From contig NW_001798989.1 of assembly GCF_000165425.1 (NCBI RefSeq), positions 62,001 to 126,000 on the forward strand: a stretch of 64,000 nucleotides of DNA, written 5' to 3'. Of this stretch, positions 12,297 through 24,449 are shown piece after piece. This stretch comes from Paramecium tetraurelia (Eukaryota > Ciliophora > Oligohymenophorea > Peniculida > Parameciidae). The notes under the pieces are model-generated. The model saw only the letters and a program-made list of their open reading frames with translations, did no database searches and had not been told where the DNA came from. How positions within the stretch are numbered: the first letter of the stretch is position 1; each line of letters starts with the position of its first letter. A program made the position numbers and the translations under genes.

Positions 12297-12375
12297 AGCG
12301 AAATCTACATAATTACTTTAAAATAATTTATTATAAGGATTAAAAAAATATTGATAAAGAAAATACAAAATAGAA

Positions 12376-12986
12376 TCATTTGTTCAAATTCTCAGGGAAA
12401 AATTTCGTTTTTTGAGATACAAATTTTCTTTTTACTTTTACAGGAAGCTGTAATTCATCCTCTTCTTTTATCACTTCTGTGGCTATTCTCCCATTTTACA
12501 TATTAATTACCTTCACGCGTTTATAAAATTCAACTTTTCTTTAAGTACTTGAGTCATCCAATTGGGAATTCTCAAGATTGTTTTATAATATTTGAGATTC
12601 TAGGTCTGTTTAACTTTAAGTTTAGTTCTTTACTTTCCTGTTGAATCTATTTTGTAATGATCTTTAGGATTCCTAATTTGGGAAGCTCAACTGCTCCTCT
12701 ATCATTTTAATAAACATATGTGATTCCCTTCTTTATTTGTGGAGTCCTGGCAATATAATATGAGAATCACTGAGAGAATTTTATTGAGAAAAAATATTTT
12801 GCAATTAGACTTTAAGTTGATTGTGTTTGGATTCGGGCATCAAGTTTAATGGTTTATTAATTTGCTGTGATGAGTTTTATTAAATCTTCGGAAATCGGAT
12901 TGTAACTTCTTATACTCGATCAGTCTGAGCCCCTTGTTGATAAATACCTTCTGGTTTGTCACTTTAAAAGTTTTCAGTTTAGCCAT
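12376..12986 (-). CDS. basic, mostly disordered protein, 195 aa
   Basis: One 23-nt intron (GTATTTAT...GGCTCAG) leaves 588 nt. The product begins MAKLKTFKVTNQK and is rich in Gln, Ser, Lys and Asn. Near the end a more ordered stretch reads EFYKRVKVINMQNGRIATEV, followed by a strongly basic segment and an acidic patch. No domain is recognised. The 3' end lies 79 bp from the end of the RING gene on the other strand. Confidence 0.65.
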
Positions 12987-13397
12987 TTTTATGTTGTTCT
13001 AGATTATTAAGAAATGAAGCAGGCTTTTAAAACCTAAATATTTAAGATTTGGGTTAGGGACTATTTTCAACCTTAAAGTCTGGTTATGATGATATTTTAT
13101 GATGTAAAGTTAGCATAATTATTAATTTTAAGTCAGAAAAAACTTGAAATTTATAATCATATCTCATTAAAATAGTATTTGGATGATAAGCTTATTTATA
13201 ATTTCTATAAAGTTTTATCTTAATTTATACATTCAATTTAGAATTTTTATGATACATCCTTTACAAAATTCAGAATACAGGCATAATAAGTTACAGAATA
13301 ATCGTAATATTAATTACAATTATTAATAGTTCAAATCAGATAATATATATTGGGAAATTTGGCAATTAAAGTTATTTATTAACCATTATAATAAAAT

Positions 13398-14216
13398 TCA
13401 AGAATTTTGTTCAATAATTTCATTATTCACACCCTGTTTATTCGATCTCCTTGTTTTTTTATTCTTGATTTTATGTCTTCTTTTTTTGATACTTTTAGTG
13501 ACTTTCCCTAATTTCTTCTTAACAGATAAAGGATTCGGTCCTTTTGCCGGTTTCTTGATTTTTATAGCTAGTTCCTAGGCTAACTTTCTTTCTCTCTCCA
13601 TTCTCTTTTCTGCTTATTATTATTTGATTTCCTTTTTAATTGGCATAATTATCTATTACTCCTATTCATTAGGCAAGTATTTTATTTCTTTTAGACTCTT
13701 AATTCTCATCTTACAAGTCCTAGATGGTTCTGCCATTTCAAATAGATTGTTTTAAAAGAGATAACAAACAGGCACATGATCTATTTACAATAAATTGGAT
13801 CTTAATTCATCATCTTATGTACAAACCCAAAAATAATTATTGTCTCCTCCAAACTCTGGTTTTGGTTTGACAATATCTAATAAGCATTCAGCTGGACTCA
13901 CCCCCTCTATATGCTTACAATTAATCTTAGATAATCCTTGAGCATATTTGAAGACTCTTGGAAATAAATGCTATAAACTGGTTAATTCTCTGAGTACGCA
14001 GATAGTGGTGTGTTTCCAGATTTTAGCTTTTGTGTGTTTAAAAAGTTACTATGAAATATGCATGAAATAAAATACTTTATCAAGATCAACATTATGATCG
14101 AGCATTTACTTTATAAAATTTCCATCAAAGACTAATTGATAAGGTGGCTGAAATGAAAAATTTATTCTATAAAAGGATAAATTCTTTTTGAAGCCTTTAG
14201 TCTTTTTAGCTTTCAT
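13398..14216 (-). CDS. UTP23: rRNA-processing protein UTP23
   Basis: 819 nt in one frame, 272 residues; a 27-nt in-phase intron (GTATTTTA...TTCATAG) probably trims this to 263. Utp23 is a small-subunit processome factor with a PIN-like fold and a zinc knuckle, needed for early 18S rRNA maturation in the nucleolus. Seen here: an N-terminus like KGFKKNLSFYRINF, then PPYQLVFDGNF, KINCKHIEGVSPAECL (zinc-binding Cys/His region), the conserved KGPNPLSVKKK, and a highly basic tail. It is divergent from RBX1 with only 31 bp between the ATGs. Confidence 0.93.
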
Positions 14217-14247
14217 TAAAAATTAAAATAAATTATAATAAAATTAG
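14217..14247. promoter_or_regulatory. 31-bp divergent promoter of UTP23 and RBX1
   Basis: Both start codons are secure from protein homology, so all initiation signals for two divergent housekeeping genes must lie in these 31 bases or inside the coding regions. The spacer is entirely A/T apart from a single G. No recognisable motif is claimed. Confidence 0.6.
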
Positions 14248-14545
14248 ATGGATCAGCAGCCTGAAAGAGTTTTTGAAATTAAAAAATGGAATGCAGTAGC
14301 ATTGTGGAGTTGGGATATAAAAGTTGACAATTGTGCTATATGCAAAAATCATATAATGGAAAAATGTATTGAATGCGATGCATAAGAAGGATAAGGAGAA
14401 TGTATTGTTGCTTGGGGAACATGTAATCATGTATCAAAGGTTTTTATTTAAGGCGTATCATTTTCATTGCATTGAGAGATGGTTAAAGAATAGATAAACA
14501 TGTCCATTAGATAATCGAAATTGGGAATATTAAAAATATGGATGA
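14248..14545 (+). CDS. RBX1: RING-box protein 1 (RBX1/ROC1), cullin-RING ligase subunit
   Basis: A 22-nt intron at 14431-14452 leaves 276 nt, 91 residues, close to the 108 of human RBX1. RBX1 is the catalytic RING-H2 subunit of SCF and other cullin ubiquitin ligases and recruits the E2 and NEDD8 machinery. The protein has the N-terminal beta-strand that inserts in the cullin ([17 protein letters not shown]), then [12 protein letters not shown], two further CxxC/C ligands, [30 protein letters not shown] and stop. All zinc ligands are present. The join is confirmed because only splicing gives the HAYHFHC core. Confidence 0.97.
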
Positions 14546-15011
14546 GTGTTATAATATGTATAATTAATTATAGCAATAGTTATTGTTATATATATATTTC
14601 ATTTCTAATTTAAAGACCTAAATAACTTCAAGCCAAGTTTTAAAAATAAACTATTAAAAAAAGAAAATTAATTTGAAGTATTAGAACTTGATTAATTATG
14701 ATAATGAATAAATTTTAATAAATGAATTTGTATTTATGAACTAATATTAAATTGAATTAAAAATTTCTTATATTATTTCGATCCTTATGGAACATGCTAA
14801 AATATAGAAGCTTATAAACATAATCAATTGAAATAAGGTATATTCACTAAGTTCAACTTTGATAACTTAAATTATACAACAATAACTATCTGTTTCAAAT
14901 GAATTAGAAAGTTAAAATAAAAGATGGACAAATTTATTATTTTAATTTTATTCTCTGATTTATGATTTAGAATTATATATTAATGAAAAATAATATGTTA
15001 CAAATAAATAA
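14546..15011. other. intergenic
   Basis: 466 bp between RBX1 and the 3' end of the decayed membrane protein copy, convergent. No convincing gene. Confidence 0.45.
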
Positions 15012-16484
15012 TCATAAAAAGGGTACTAATGGTTCTTAATAAATTTGCAATAGAATTTCATGTTTGCCTCTTATATCCTAATTTTTTATTAGGTACTTGA
15101 TCGCAAATTATAATGAATCGTTACAATCTTAGTTCATTTGTTTTCCAACATATGAAAATTACAAAAAAACATCATTGTTCTTAATGTGAATAGACCCTCT
15201 TTTATTGCATCCTTAAAATATTTCGAATAAGATTCTATAAAAATGATATTTCAATGTCTTGATATTTGAGAGTTGCTACAAATCATAGACCACTGATATT
15301 TTTTTATATAAAAATAGTTATTAAACATGCTATATAAGAGATTCTCATTTATATTCAGAAATATTGAATTTGTTATTTTTTAGTCATTTATAATTTAATA
15401 TTTATTTGTAGCAAATATTTCTTAAGAAGCTTAAGCTTTAACAATCATTACGACTAATCGATTTTTGAAGGTGTTAAAAAAAGAATTAATATAACTTAAA
15501 TTGTGCCTGTTTATATTTAGTTGGACTGGACAAAATTTATTTTGAGTTATTTTTCAAAATATCTTCAGTAAATTAAACTAAAATAATTGGTTGTTAATAA
15601 TAAAAGATTGAATAAGTGATTGGATATTGTATTTTTTTGTTACTGATCATAATAGTGTTTGATCCTTATTCATTGCGAGAGATTTTTTGATTCGATTTAA
15701 AAAAGAAATCTTCCAAACTTTGTGATTGATAAAATGATGTTCGGAGAAAATTCTTGAGTTCATTAGTGTTATTACATTAAAAATTTAGAGATTTTGATAC
15801 CTTATGCTAAAATTCGAGTTTTTCATCATCGAAAGAAAATAATAAGAAAGGTTGATTCACTATTTTGGGCAATATTTTTTCTATTGTAATTAAATAAGAT
15901 ATGATACCCCACAAATTATCTTTTTGGCTCAAGAGAAAATTGCTACGACTCTGAAAATTTAATCTTCTCGAGCAATAACATAAAAATAAAATTAAAATGA
16001 AAGTGGCTCCGTATATATTATAAGAACGTTGCGTATCTATGAAAATTGTATTAATTAGTTTATAGGTGAAAGTAGTGACAATTAAAAAGTATGACTCCAA
16101 AACATCTAATACTAATATTATAAGTATATTGCAAATAGTAAAGCTATTAATAAATAAAGGTAAAGCCTAAAGAGAAATATTCTCCATCAGCACCTATTCG
16201 TAGGCCATCAAGGAGTAGTTGAAAAAAAGTAAGGCAATTTGAATACATGAACTTTTATATTTTACTAACACAAGTGACAAGATAATATAAATTTATGTAG
16301 CTACTATTGCAGGTATATCACTATAGAGTGAATAATAACAATTTAAAATAAGCTTTATTATGCTGATAACCAGCATCCCGAAATGGCCAAACTTAAATAT
16401 AGGCATTCTAAAATGTTAATTTCTCTACGATTAGTATTGTAATTCTGATTAAACATCAAGGAACTTAAGACTATATTTCTTCAT
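15012..16484 (-). pseudogene. decayed copy of a multi-pass membrane protein (copy B)
   Basis: Homologous along its whole length to the gene at 22435-23896. It starts MKKYSLKFLDV and has about six hydrophobic segments in the first 200 residues. It shares with the intact copy an intron at the same place (here 27 nt, after a conserved LWG/MWG), then LPKIVNQPFLLFSF, where the other copy has FPKIVDTPYLIFTF. Two in-frame TGA codons (15384-15386 and 15345-15347) cut the C-terminal third, yet homology and frame continue to 15012. It either makes a truncated 357-residue protein or is a pseudogene. No GT near the TGAs allows them to be intronic. Function of the family is unknown. Confidence 0.7.
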
Positions 16485-17099
16485 TTATGTTTAGATATGA
16501 AACAAATTAAATGAATTATTATTAATAAAGAGAGTCATAGTACTTTAATTTTTATTGAATTTAGACATGAATATAAAATGATAAAAGCCAATAAATCATG
16601 ATTACATTATTTAGAGAAAGGAAATATTTTATTTCATCAATTAAGTTCTATTAGTTATATATTTAAAGGAATTATTCATTTTATTTCATTAAATTTGAAT
16701 ATTATTCCATAGATATTAATTAGAATTTATTAAGAAAACTGTTTTTTCTACATACATTCTCAATAACCAACTTGAGGGATTTAGAAATAAAATTAATTAA
16801 ATATTTAGTAAGAAACTATATTTAATTAAATTGAACTAAGAATTATTTATTTATGAAATATCTAAATTATATGGAACAGTGAAAGAAAATAAAGTGCAAA
16901 ATTTGGATTTATGCAAGATAGGAAAATATTGAAAGTTTGGCTTAAGAAATTTAACTATTCCGATAACCAGGATGATTAGGGATCTAATAAATTACTCCAG
17001 GGCTTTTGAATTTTCAAATAATTTGATTATAAAACAATAAATTATAGAAATTTACAAATAAACCACCAAATTTAAAAAACTGACAACTATTAAATTTAA
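16485..17099. other. intergenic with scattered open frames
   Basis: Upstream of copy B. Plus-strand open pieces look partly protein-like but break repeatedly at TGA and no intron solution helps. This may be a gene relic or chance. Confidence 0.3.
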
Positions 17100-17642
17100 T
17101 CAAGCAGCTAGAGTTTTCTATCTGAATGTTGTTTTTCTTCTTTTAGATTGATCATTAAATAATTGTGGGTCTTAGATTTTTGTTATTTGATTTTATTCAT
17201 CAATTACAATTAACGATGATTGAAATGTTACTTGTCTCTTGTTGCTATTTATTATTTTTTTTATTTTCCTACTAATGATTTCTATATCTGTATTCTATTA
17301 CTCATCAGTTCTTAGGATTTCTGATTTTCTTAAGTCTTCTTTTGTATTTTTGGGGGATGAGAAATGATTTTTATGAATTGAAGAGTTTTACAGACTTGGC
17401 AAGTGGCATTCACTTTTTGTTATTTATTTATCATTTCCAATAGCAATTCTCCTTCTGGCTGTTTATGGATATAGGTAATCAACATAAATATCCGAGCATT
17501 CTTTTTCTTAAAAAAAGTTAGCTGGCACACTATCGAGATCATTCAAAAATTTTGAGGGTCTAAATTGTTTGTTTAGTGGTTTTTAAAGCTATAAATTTTA
17601 ATTGGGATTTGTAATATCTGCATAGCTAATCTTTTTACTCAT
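17100..17642 (-). CDS. hypothetical protein, 180 aa
   Basis: A single uninterrupted frame of 181 codons starting MSKKISYADITNPNQ. Polar, Lys/Asn/Ser/Gln-rich, probably largely disordered. A short ordered-looking segment reads RQVTFQSSLIVIDEQNQI, whose beginning resembles a PP1-docking RVxF motif, but that is weak. No family is recognised. Confidence 0.65.
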
Positions 17643-17826
17643 TTTTATAAATAATTATCAATTTATGAGTTTTATGAATAGACAAATTGAATGGGAATTT
17701 ACATTCATATTAATAAAATTTTTAAAAAGAAGGAAAAATAGTAATAAAATACTATTAGATAGATACTCAAGCCAAGCGAAATAAAAATGGTAATTTAAGG
17801 TCAATAAAATGATATTTTGTGATTCT

Positions 17827-18298
17827 TCATTACAATAATTTTTAAACCAACTATTGTTTTTTCTCAGGATCTTAGTTCAATAAAATTCTTCTTCTCTCGA
17901 CATAGTAGTGCACTTAAGCCCAAATGACCTTATAAAAGTCATAAAACTCTTGCATTTTTGTATCAAATTCTTGGTAATCTAAATGTTATTAAGTACTTGA
18001 TACAATATTTTATATCTGCCAATTAAAGTTGAACGTCCATCATTTGATTTACTTTCGTTTCATAAAGTTGTAATTCTCTTGTCAATATCTAAATTTTTGG
18101 GTCGACCTTTTCCTCTAAAAATCTTTTATTTTCAGCAATAAAATTAGATTGCTCATCAATTACTTTATGTGTTCCTGAATATATCGTTTTCATCTTATGC
18201 AAACCATCTTGCAACTTGTTTAATTACGACATCACTTCCTTTTTATCATTCATTATCTATTTCTAAATTAAAGATGATGATAGATTTTCCTGATTCAT
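17827..18298 (-). CDS. small coiled-coil protein, 148 aa
   Basis: A 25-nt intron (GTATCAAG...CATTTAG) leaves 447 nt. The protein is helical throughout: a charged coiled coil (KKEVMSQLNKLQDGLHKM, then NKRFLEEKVDPKIQIL) followed by an aromatic segment, FYDFYKVIWAQVHYYVERRR, and a short tail. Its size recalls small adaptor subunits of the IFT20 or BLOC type, but no specific match is claimed. Confidence 0.65.
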
Positions 18299-18476
18299 AT
18301 ATATTAAATTAATAATAACAATAGATATTTTAATGCAATTTTATCAAAAAGATAATATGATAGGGATTAATTAAGAGGAGATCACTTAAATTACATTGAA
18401 TTCTATTTTAGTTAATGGAATCAAATAATTATAAAATAATGAAATTCTTGCTATTTATTTATATTTCATCATATTT

Positions 18477-20634
18477 TCAAAGATTGATTGGTATAGATTA
18501 AAAGTTAGAATTCTGTCTAAATTTTAAACTATTTCCAAGTGTTTACTTTTTTCTTTTTTGATATTCTGAAGATATTAAACTGGCTGAATATTTAAGAGGT
18601 AAAGCAGAGAAATCAAAGTTAAATTGATTGGAACCTTTAAATGAATGAATTCTGGCACCCTCGCCAAACGAAGTTGAATCTTATGGACTTAGAGATTTGA
18701 TAATTGTAGGAGTTCCTTTGTGTACTTGTCCTTATTAGGATTATCGATAACTTTGCATACAAATAGGAGATTAGAATTTAATGGCAGATTTAATCCGATT
18801 CAGCATTTGTTTTGTAGTTCTAAAAGGATATTGATTAATGTAGAGTTTTTTTTATTTATATTCTTCTTTGCTCAATCTTTATTAAATTGCCATTTCTTCT
18901 ATTTTTTGTGGTGTCAATTTCATAAATGTAGTTACTTTACTTTGCATTTGATCATTTTAATTGTTAAATTTAGCTTTTTAATTTGATTTTCTTTTATCAA
19001 CAATCGAAGGAGAAAACAAATTTTGAGTTGATTTAACAATTTTAGGAGATATTAAAATTGACTTCTATTTATAGTCTTCAGGTTGAGTAGTAGTTTATTA
19101 GTTTGCTGTTATGGTGGGTTATGTTTCTGCAATTATTTTATCATGTTTTGATTAGATTCTTTATTTTCCTTTGGAAGTCTTTTCAAAAGATTTTTCATTG
19201 GTTGTTAAACACTGTGTACTGATAGGTCTATAATTAGCACTTTTCACTCTCCTAATCTGAATCGTTTCTGGAGTGTTAACCAAAAATGGAGATGCTTTTT
19301 TGTCCTTAATCATGATATATATGATACCTCTAATTAAAAATAAGGACAATATCTTAGCATAATTTCCATATCATCATTGATTGTTATTTGGTCTCTAGAT
19401 ATAAAATTCATTTCCTTATCTTTCATAATTATTTATTTGAGATCTTTTGTTTTCTCTACATACTTCTGATAATCAAATTTTAGATCCTGTTATTCTACTT
19501 ATTAGTTTTCTACCCCAGCTTCCAAAGGATATGCATATTTTTATTTCCATTTATTATAATAAACTCTTTTTTCATCTCTAACTCTTTGGATCGCATAAAC
19601 GATATCTGGATAACGTTATTCAATTCTTTTATAATCAATTTTATTTAATTTATATAGCACACCCTCTTGACTTTAACAAATAGCTTTCCATATTCTCTTC
19701 TCTTGATCTAGAAACTCTTCCAATCCAATGGATTCATTTTTTCCTAATATGCATACTTCTGCTTCTCTTTCAAAATAGAATATCTCGTCACTTCCATCCT
19801 TTGTAAATTCTTTCTTGACATTCGAAACCATCTTAAATTCTCCTTCAATAATAAAATATAGACAATCTCCTTTATCCCCTTGCTTATAAATGACATCTCC
19901 ATAATTATAGACTTTTCTCTCCATGATCATAAATAAAGCCTTAATAGCATTTTTTGATAAATCTTTCAACATTACATTGCAACTTAAAGTTTCAAGTAAA
20001 TGCAAAAATTATCTTTAAGCCTTAGTAGACATTATTCGGTCAAATGAATCTTTGTCTAACTCTAGAATGAAGCAATCAGTCATAGCAACAATATCAGCTC
20101 CTCTTGGTTTTCTTTCCTTTTATATTCTAAGAAAGTACCAATAATGCCAATTCACCAAAATATTCCCCATCCTTTAATGTTGTTATTTCTTTCAATTCCT
20201 CATGAAACTTATCTTTCTGTTTCCCTTTTTTTGTTGTAAACGTCCCTATTACAGTTACCACTCTTTTTAGGACTTTGACTTCTCCCTTGATTATGATGTA
20301 GAAAGTATCGCCATAAGTGTCCTGCTTAATGATAACTTGATCTTTGCTATAAATATGCAATCTTGCATTTTCGGCTACGTCTTCTAACATTTCCTCATAA
20401 TGATCAGTAAACTGCTCTTGGAAAAACTTGATATTTCTTAGAGAATCCTTCAATAGTGTGGTTTCTTTGGAGGTACGAAATAAAACTGGTTTTAAGCAAA
20501 TTTCAACGATTTACTAAAAATGATATCAAAATTACTTCGAACGCAGATTTTTGCATCCGTGTTTGGATGTCAACATATTCCAAACTACCAGATCTCTTAC
20601 TTTCAAATTGATCATGTTTTTGTTGAGCTTCCAT
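18477..20634 (-). CDS. protein with two cyclic-nucleotide-binding domains and a long basic tail
   Basis: Three introns (22, 22 and 23 nt) leave 2091 nt, 696 residues. The first cNMP-binding fold (about residues 50-190) has GDTFYIIIKGEVKVL, GEYFGELALL and a degenerate phosphate cassette (ERKPRGADIVA instead of PRAATV). The second (about 195-330) has GDVIYKQGDKGDCLYFIIEG but lacks a recognisable phosphate cassette. No kinase or channel domain is visible, so it is regulatory-subunit-like or CNBD2-like. The C-terminal 280 residues are basic, Lys/Gln/Ser-rich and disordered. If the third intron (near 19330) is not removed, the first part ends at a TGA overlapping an ATG, so two separate genes remain possible. 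Confidence 0.8.
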
Positions 20635-20837
20635 ATTTTTAATATAAAATTTTATATTTTCGAAAGCAAATATAGAGTTTCAGAACTTCTGAACAATCGC
20701 ACTTGAATTATAGGATATCTTGATAGTGTTTATTTGAATCATCAACCTAAAAAAAATTGAGAAAATTATTTTGTCATTATTTAACATGCAAATAATTTAT
20801 CCCAATGTCTTATATTTAATTTCAATAATTTAAATTA

Positions 20838-22397
20838 ATGGAATAGTAAGCTGCTGCAACTTAAGAGAAAACTCAAAATTAAACACAAGCACCATCCACT
20901 CAATAACCTTAGGCTCAACCACCAAAACCAAAAACAGTCCTATCAGAAATCAAACTCTAAATCTTATTATTGGAAAAGGCAGTCAGCTCCAAAGACATCA
21001 AAGCAATTCAAAAAGTATCCATCTTCGTTAAAAAATTCAGAAATGTAATACAAACTAATTAATCCTTAGACTGTCAAGTCTCATCATTTGGCCAAGCTCT
21101 ATAATACCTTCTTTCCAAATGTTGTAGTTTAATAAGGAAATGATATCGATGCCAATTTCAACGAAGACTTAGGATTGAATGCTTAAGTTGTCTCAAAATT
21201 AACTAAATTAATCGAAGTGAACGTATTTATTCAATGCCTTTATCTCATTTGGCTCTTCTAATAAAAATAATAGGAATCCTACGAATAGTTAATTGTAATT
21301 GGAAAATAATTGCTTTAATAAGTTCAATAAAATAACAAAAGATATTTAGATACTCTCTTAGGAGTCATCTATGAATACTTATCAAAATCACATGAGAAAT
21401 TAGGCAAACTTGACTAAATCAGAGAGTAATTATTTCTCAATAATATTAAAGTGTCTTATTTGAAGGCTATAGAAATGCTTGTTAAAATAGAGATGAAAAT
21501 GGTTAAGCAATTTTAATAAACTTAATTTTGAGAAACTTCATTCATTATAATTAGTATGAACAGAGTTACAACTTCTTAAAAAAGACAGAATTCCCTGAAC
21601 ATGCTTTTGGAAACTAATAGGCAAGATTTTTGTATTACACTGGACTCATTCATGCCATAAGAGGGGAATATCAAGAGGCCTATAAGAATCTTACTCAAGC
21701 AAGTCATAAAGCTCCAGATAATACAGCTTTTGGATTTAAAGTTTAGGCTATCAAAGTGATTGCTTTAGTTGAATTGTTATTAGGTAATGTCCCAAATAGA
21801 GATACTTTTACTTCCCCTGAATATCAATAGGCTCTTTATCCTTACTATAGAATAGTTTCAACTGTTATCAAAGGTAATTTAGGAGAATTTCAATAAGAAG
21901 TAGCAAGATCAGAAAATATATTAAGAAGAGACAAACTTTTCAATTTAATTTAAAGGTATCTATTTTAAATCATTTATAACTCTAGATTACCATAAATAGT
22001 TATCAAAGCTGGTCTAAGAAGAATCAACTTATCATATTCTAGAATCTCATTAAGTGATATTCATGAAAAGCTTAATCTTCCAGCTTAATGCAATGCTGAA
22101 CAAGTTGTAGCCAAAGCTATCAGAGATGGTACTTTAGCTGCTGTTATCGATCACGAAAATCAAATAGTTATAACTAAAGAAACCAACGATCTTTACGGAA
22201 CTAAAGCTCCTTAAGAAGCTTATGGAGAGAGAATCAATAATTGCTTAGGACTGTACAATCAAGCTGTTAAGGTATTTATTGCCTATAATCATTAGGCTTT
22301 ATAATATTAAAATCCTGAATATGATTACGGAGAAAAGTAAGCTGATGATGAATTAACAACTGATGAATTATTAAGTTTAGCTGAGCTTGACTTTTGA
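20838..22397 (+). CDS. RPN3: 26S proteasome regulatory subunit RPN3 (PSMD3)
   Basis: Four introns (25, 26, 30 and 24 nt) leave 1455 nt, 484 residues. RPN3 is a PCI-domain subunit of the proteasome lid. Landmarks: a Gln-rich N-terminus, [52 protein letters not shown], and the PCI/winged-helix part [14 protein letters not shown] followed by [19 protein letters not shown]. An acidic C-terminal end ([10 protein letters not shown]) follows. The start is supported by the Gln/Ala-rich leader common in ciliate orthologs. It converges with the membrane protein gene at 22435 across 37 bp. Confidence 0.95.
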
Positions 22398-22434
22398 GTA
22401 GCATAAAAATGTATAACCACCTAATAATTATAAT

Positions 22435-23896
22435 TCATTTTTAATTTGTGAAATTCACACAAGGTTCTTTGTGCAATTAAATAACCCAAAGATTCTCTTG
22501 CATCTCTGATTTTTCAACTAAGTTATACCAGATTAATTTTAGTGCAGCATCTTTGTCATATTTCATTTCTCTGCCTTCATATGAAATAGTTACTGTTTCC
22601 GAAATTGTCACATCAACTGAACTTTAATTTTTGGTCAATTCAAGTACTTCAAAGATGAGTCGTTTCAATTGAACTACAATAGTTGTTATATTCTAGTTCT
22701 TTGGATTGATGATTTGTAGTCTATTTAGTTTGTAAACAAAAATATCATTCAAAAATAATAATTTTTTGGTATCAAATAATTTTGTTTTCCATTGATATTT
22801 CATAATTTTAAAATCCATAATTTATTTTAAACAGTTATTTCTTATTAACCATAAATTATTTTGTTATTTTGAGATTAACGACATCTGTAAATTTTTATAA
22901 ATTCTTTTTACTAACTACATTCTTAATTCCTCTTATTTTTTAATTGTTCCCTTCAATACAACTTTACAATCATCGACCTTAATAATGGAATCATCAAATT
23001 TGATAATGAATGTAGATGACAAGGATTTCATCATTGAATAGCGGATACTTTACTTAGTTTTATTATCTTTTTATATTTCTATCTTTCTTGAATGAAATTC
23101 ATTAAGACTCTAATTATTATACAAATTAAATAAAACATTCTCTATTGAAAGTTGATTCCAGTGCCATTCCCTTAGAAATTCCTTTAATTACTTAGAATTA
23201 TTGCATTAAAATGGTAGTTTGTTTTGAGATTTAAATATGAACTCCAACTTTTCTTCACTGAATGTAAATATTAAATAGGGAGTATCCACAATTTTTGGAA
23301 AAACACTCTCTAAATATATATATTACTAATATCATACCCCACATATAATCATATTGACTTAAAAGAAAACTAGTTCTATTCAAAACGTTTAGTTTATACG
23401 AAAAAAAGCACATAAAAAACATCAGTATGAGTGTTGTACAATAGATGATATAAGATTTTTAGGTTTCCATCAATATAGTGTAGATTATTTTAAAAGAAAA
23501 TGTTGATAAAATAATTACTAAGGACTCTTTGAATTCTGAAATGAGAATTATAATAACACCGCACATGGTAAAATTGCTTTAGTACAAGGATAAGGCTTAC
23601 GGACTAGTATCAGTTGTAATAATCAGCTCGTAGCCAATTAATAAATATGCTAAAATTATCAGCTAGATGTTTATTTTATGTATGTTGAATCGCAAAAACA
23701 AAAAGGATAGCAATGAATATATTTGGCAACCAATCAATATTGGCATCAAGCCTAATTCATTTTATAGAACCAATGTTATAAGTTTTGAAGTAGCCACTAT
23801 AAATATGCAAGCAGACCCAAATTAAAATACAGGTATACTGATAGTATTAATTCTTGATTTTTGATATTCATCCTCCAATTTTTTGTATTTAAACAT
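22435..23896 (-). CDS. multi-pass membrane protein, intact copy A of a local duplicate pair
   Basis: A 28-nt intron leaves 1434 nt, 477 residues. It starts MFKYKKLEDEYQKSRINT, followed by about six hydrophobic segments up to residue 200 (for example CIFIVATSKLITLVL, LIILAYLLIGYELII, TLILMFFMCFF). A soluble half follows, with FPKIVDTPYLIFTFSEEKLE and a beta-rich C-terminal region (VDVTISETVTISYEGREM). The soluble part begins like PAS-type sensor domains of ciliate membrane proteins, but I cannot confirm the fold. It is homologous end to end to the decayed copy at 15012-16484, with the intron at the same site. No catalytic motif seen. A sensory or transport role is speculation. Confidence 0.75.
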
Positions 23897-24449
23897 TAAT
23901 GTATATTTGTTCATTCTTAATTTCTTAAGATAAATTAAATAAATTTTATACTTAATTACATCAATAAGCTTTAGAATACTTTTAATCACTCTTAATAAAT
24001 AAATTTAATCTAATCTATAAATAAATTTGAATCATTTGAAAAATATATGGCCATAGAAGTCATAAATTTTTATATTTTTGGGCCACCATTTAGCTCATAT
24101 TATCGAAAGAAATAAGATTAATGTATACTGAACCTTTATTATTATGACTGGTACGAAAGTGATCATAAGAAATTTGAAATTGGTTTAAAGAAATTTAGAA
24201 TATTTATGATACGCTTTAAATTTACTAAATTAATATTTCTTTATATCAGAATTATAAATATTTAGATTTATTATCTAGCCTTTGATTTTATTTATTTAAT
24301 CTTATGAATTTGATAAGATTTGTTTGATTAGGTAATGTCTCATGAAATTACAGAATTTGTAATTTGATGCATTTATAAGAATTTAGCTCGTAACTAATCC
24401 ATGAATCAATAAATATATCAGCCAATTCGAAAATAAAAATTAAGTCTTA
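23897..24449. other. intergenic
   Basis: 553 bp upstream of copy A and downstream of the RING gene. Very AT-rich; nothing recognisable. Confidence 0.45.

Noticed and set aside
20838-22397. Standard-code reading of RPN3 as many short fragments
   Set aside because: Internal TAA/TAG codons fall at Gln positions of the family; only the ciliate code gives the full protein.
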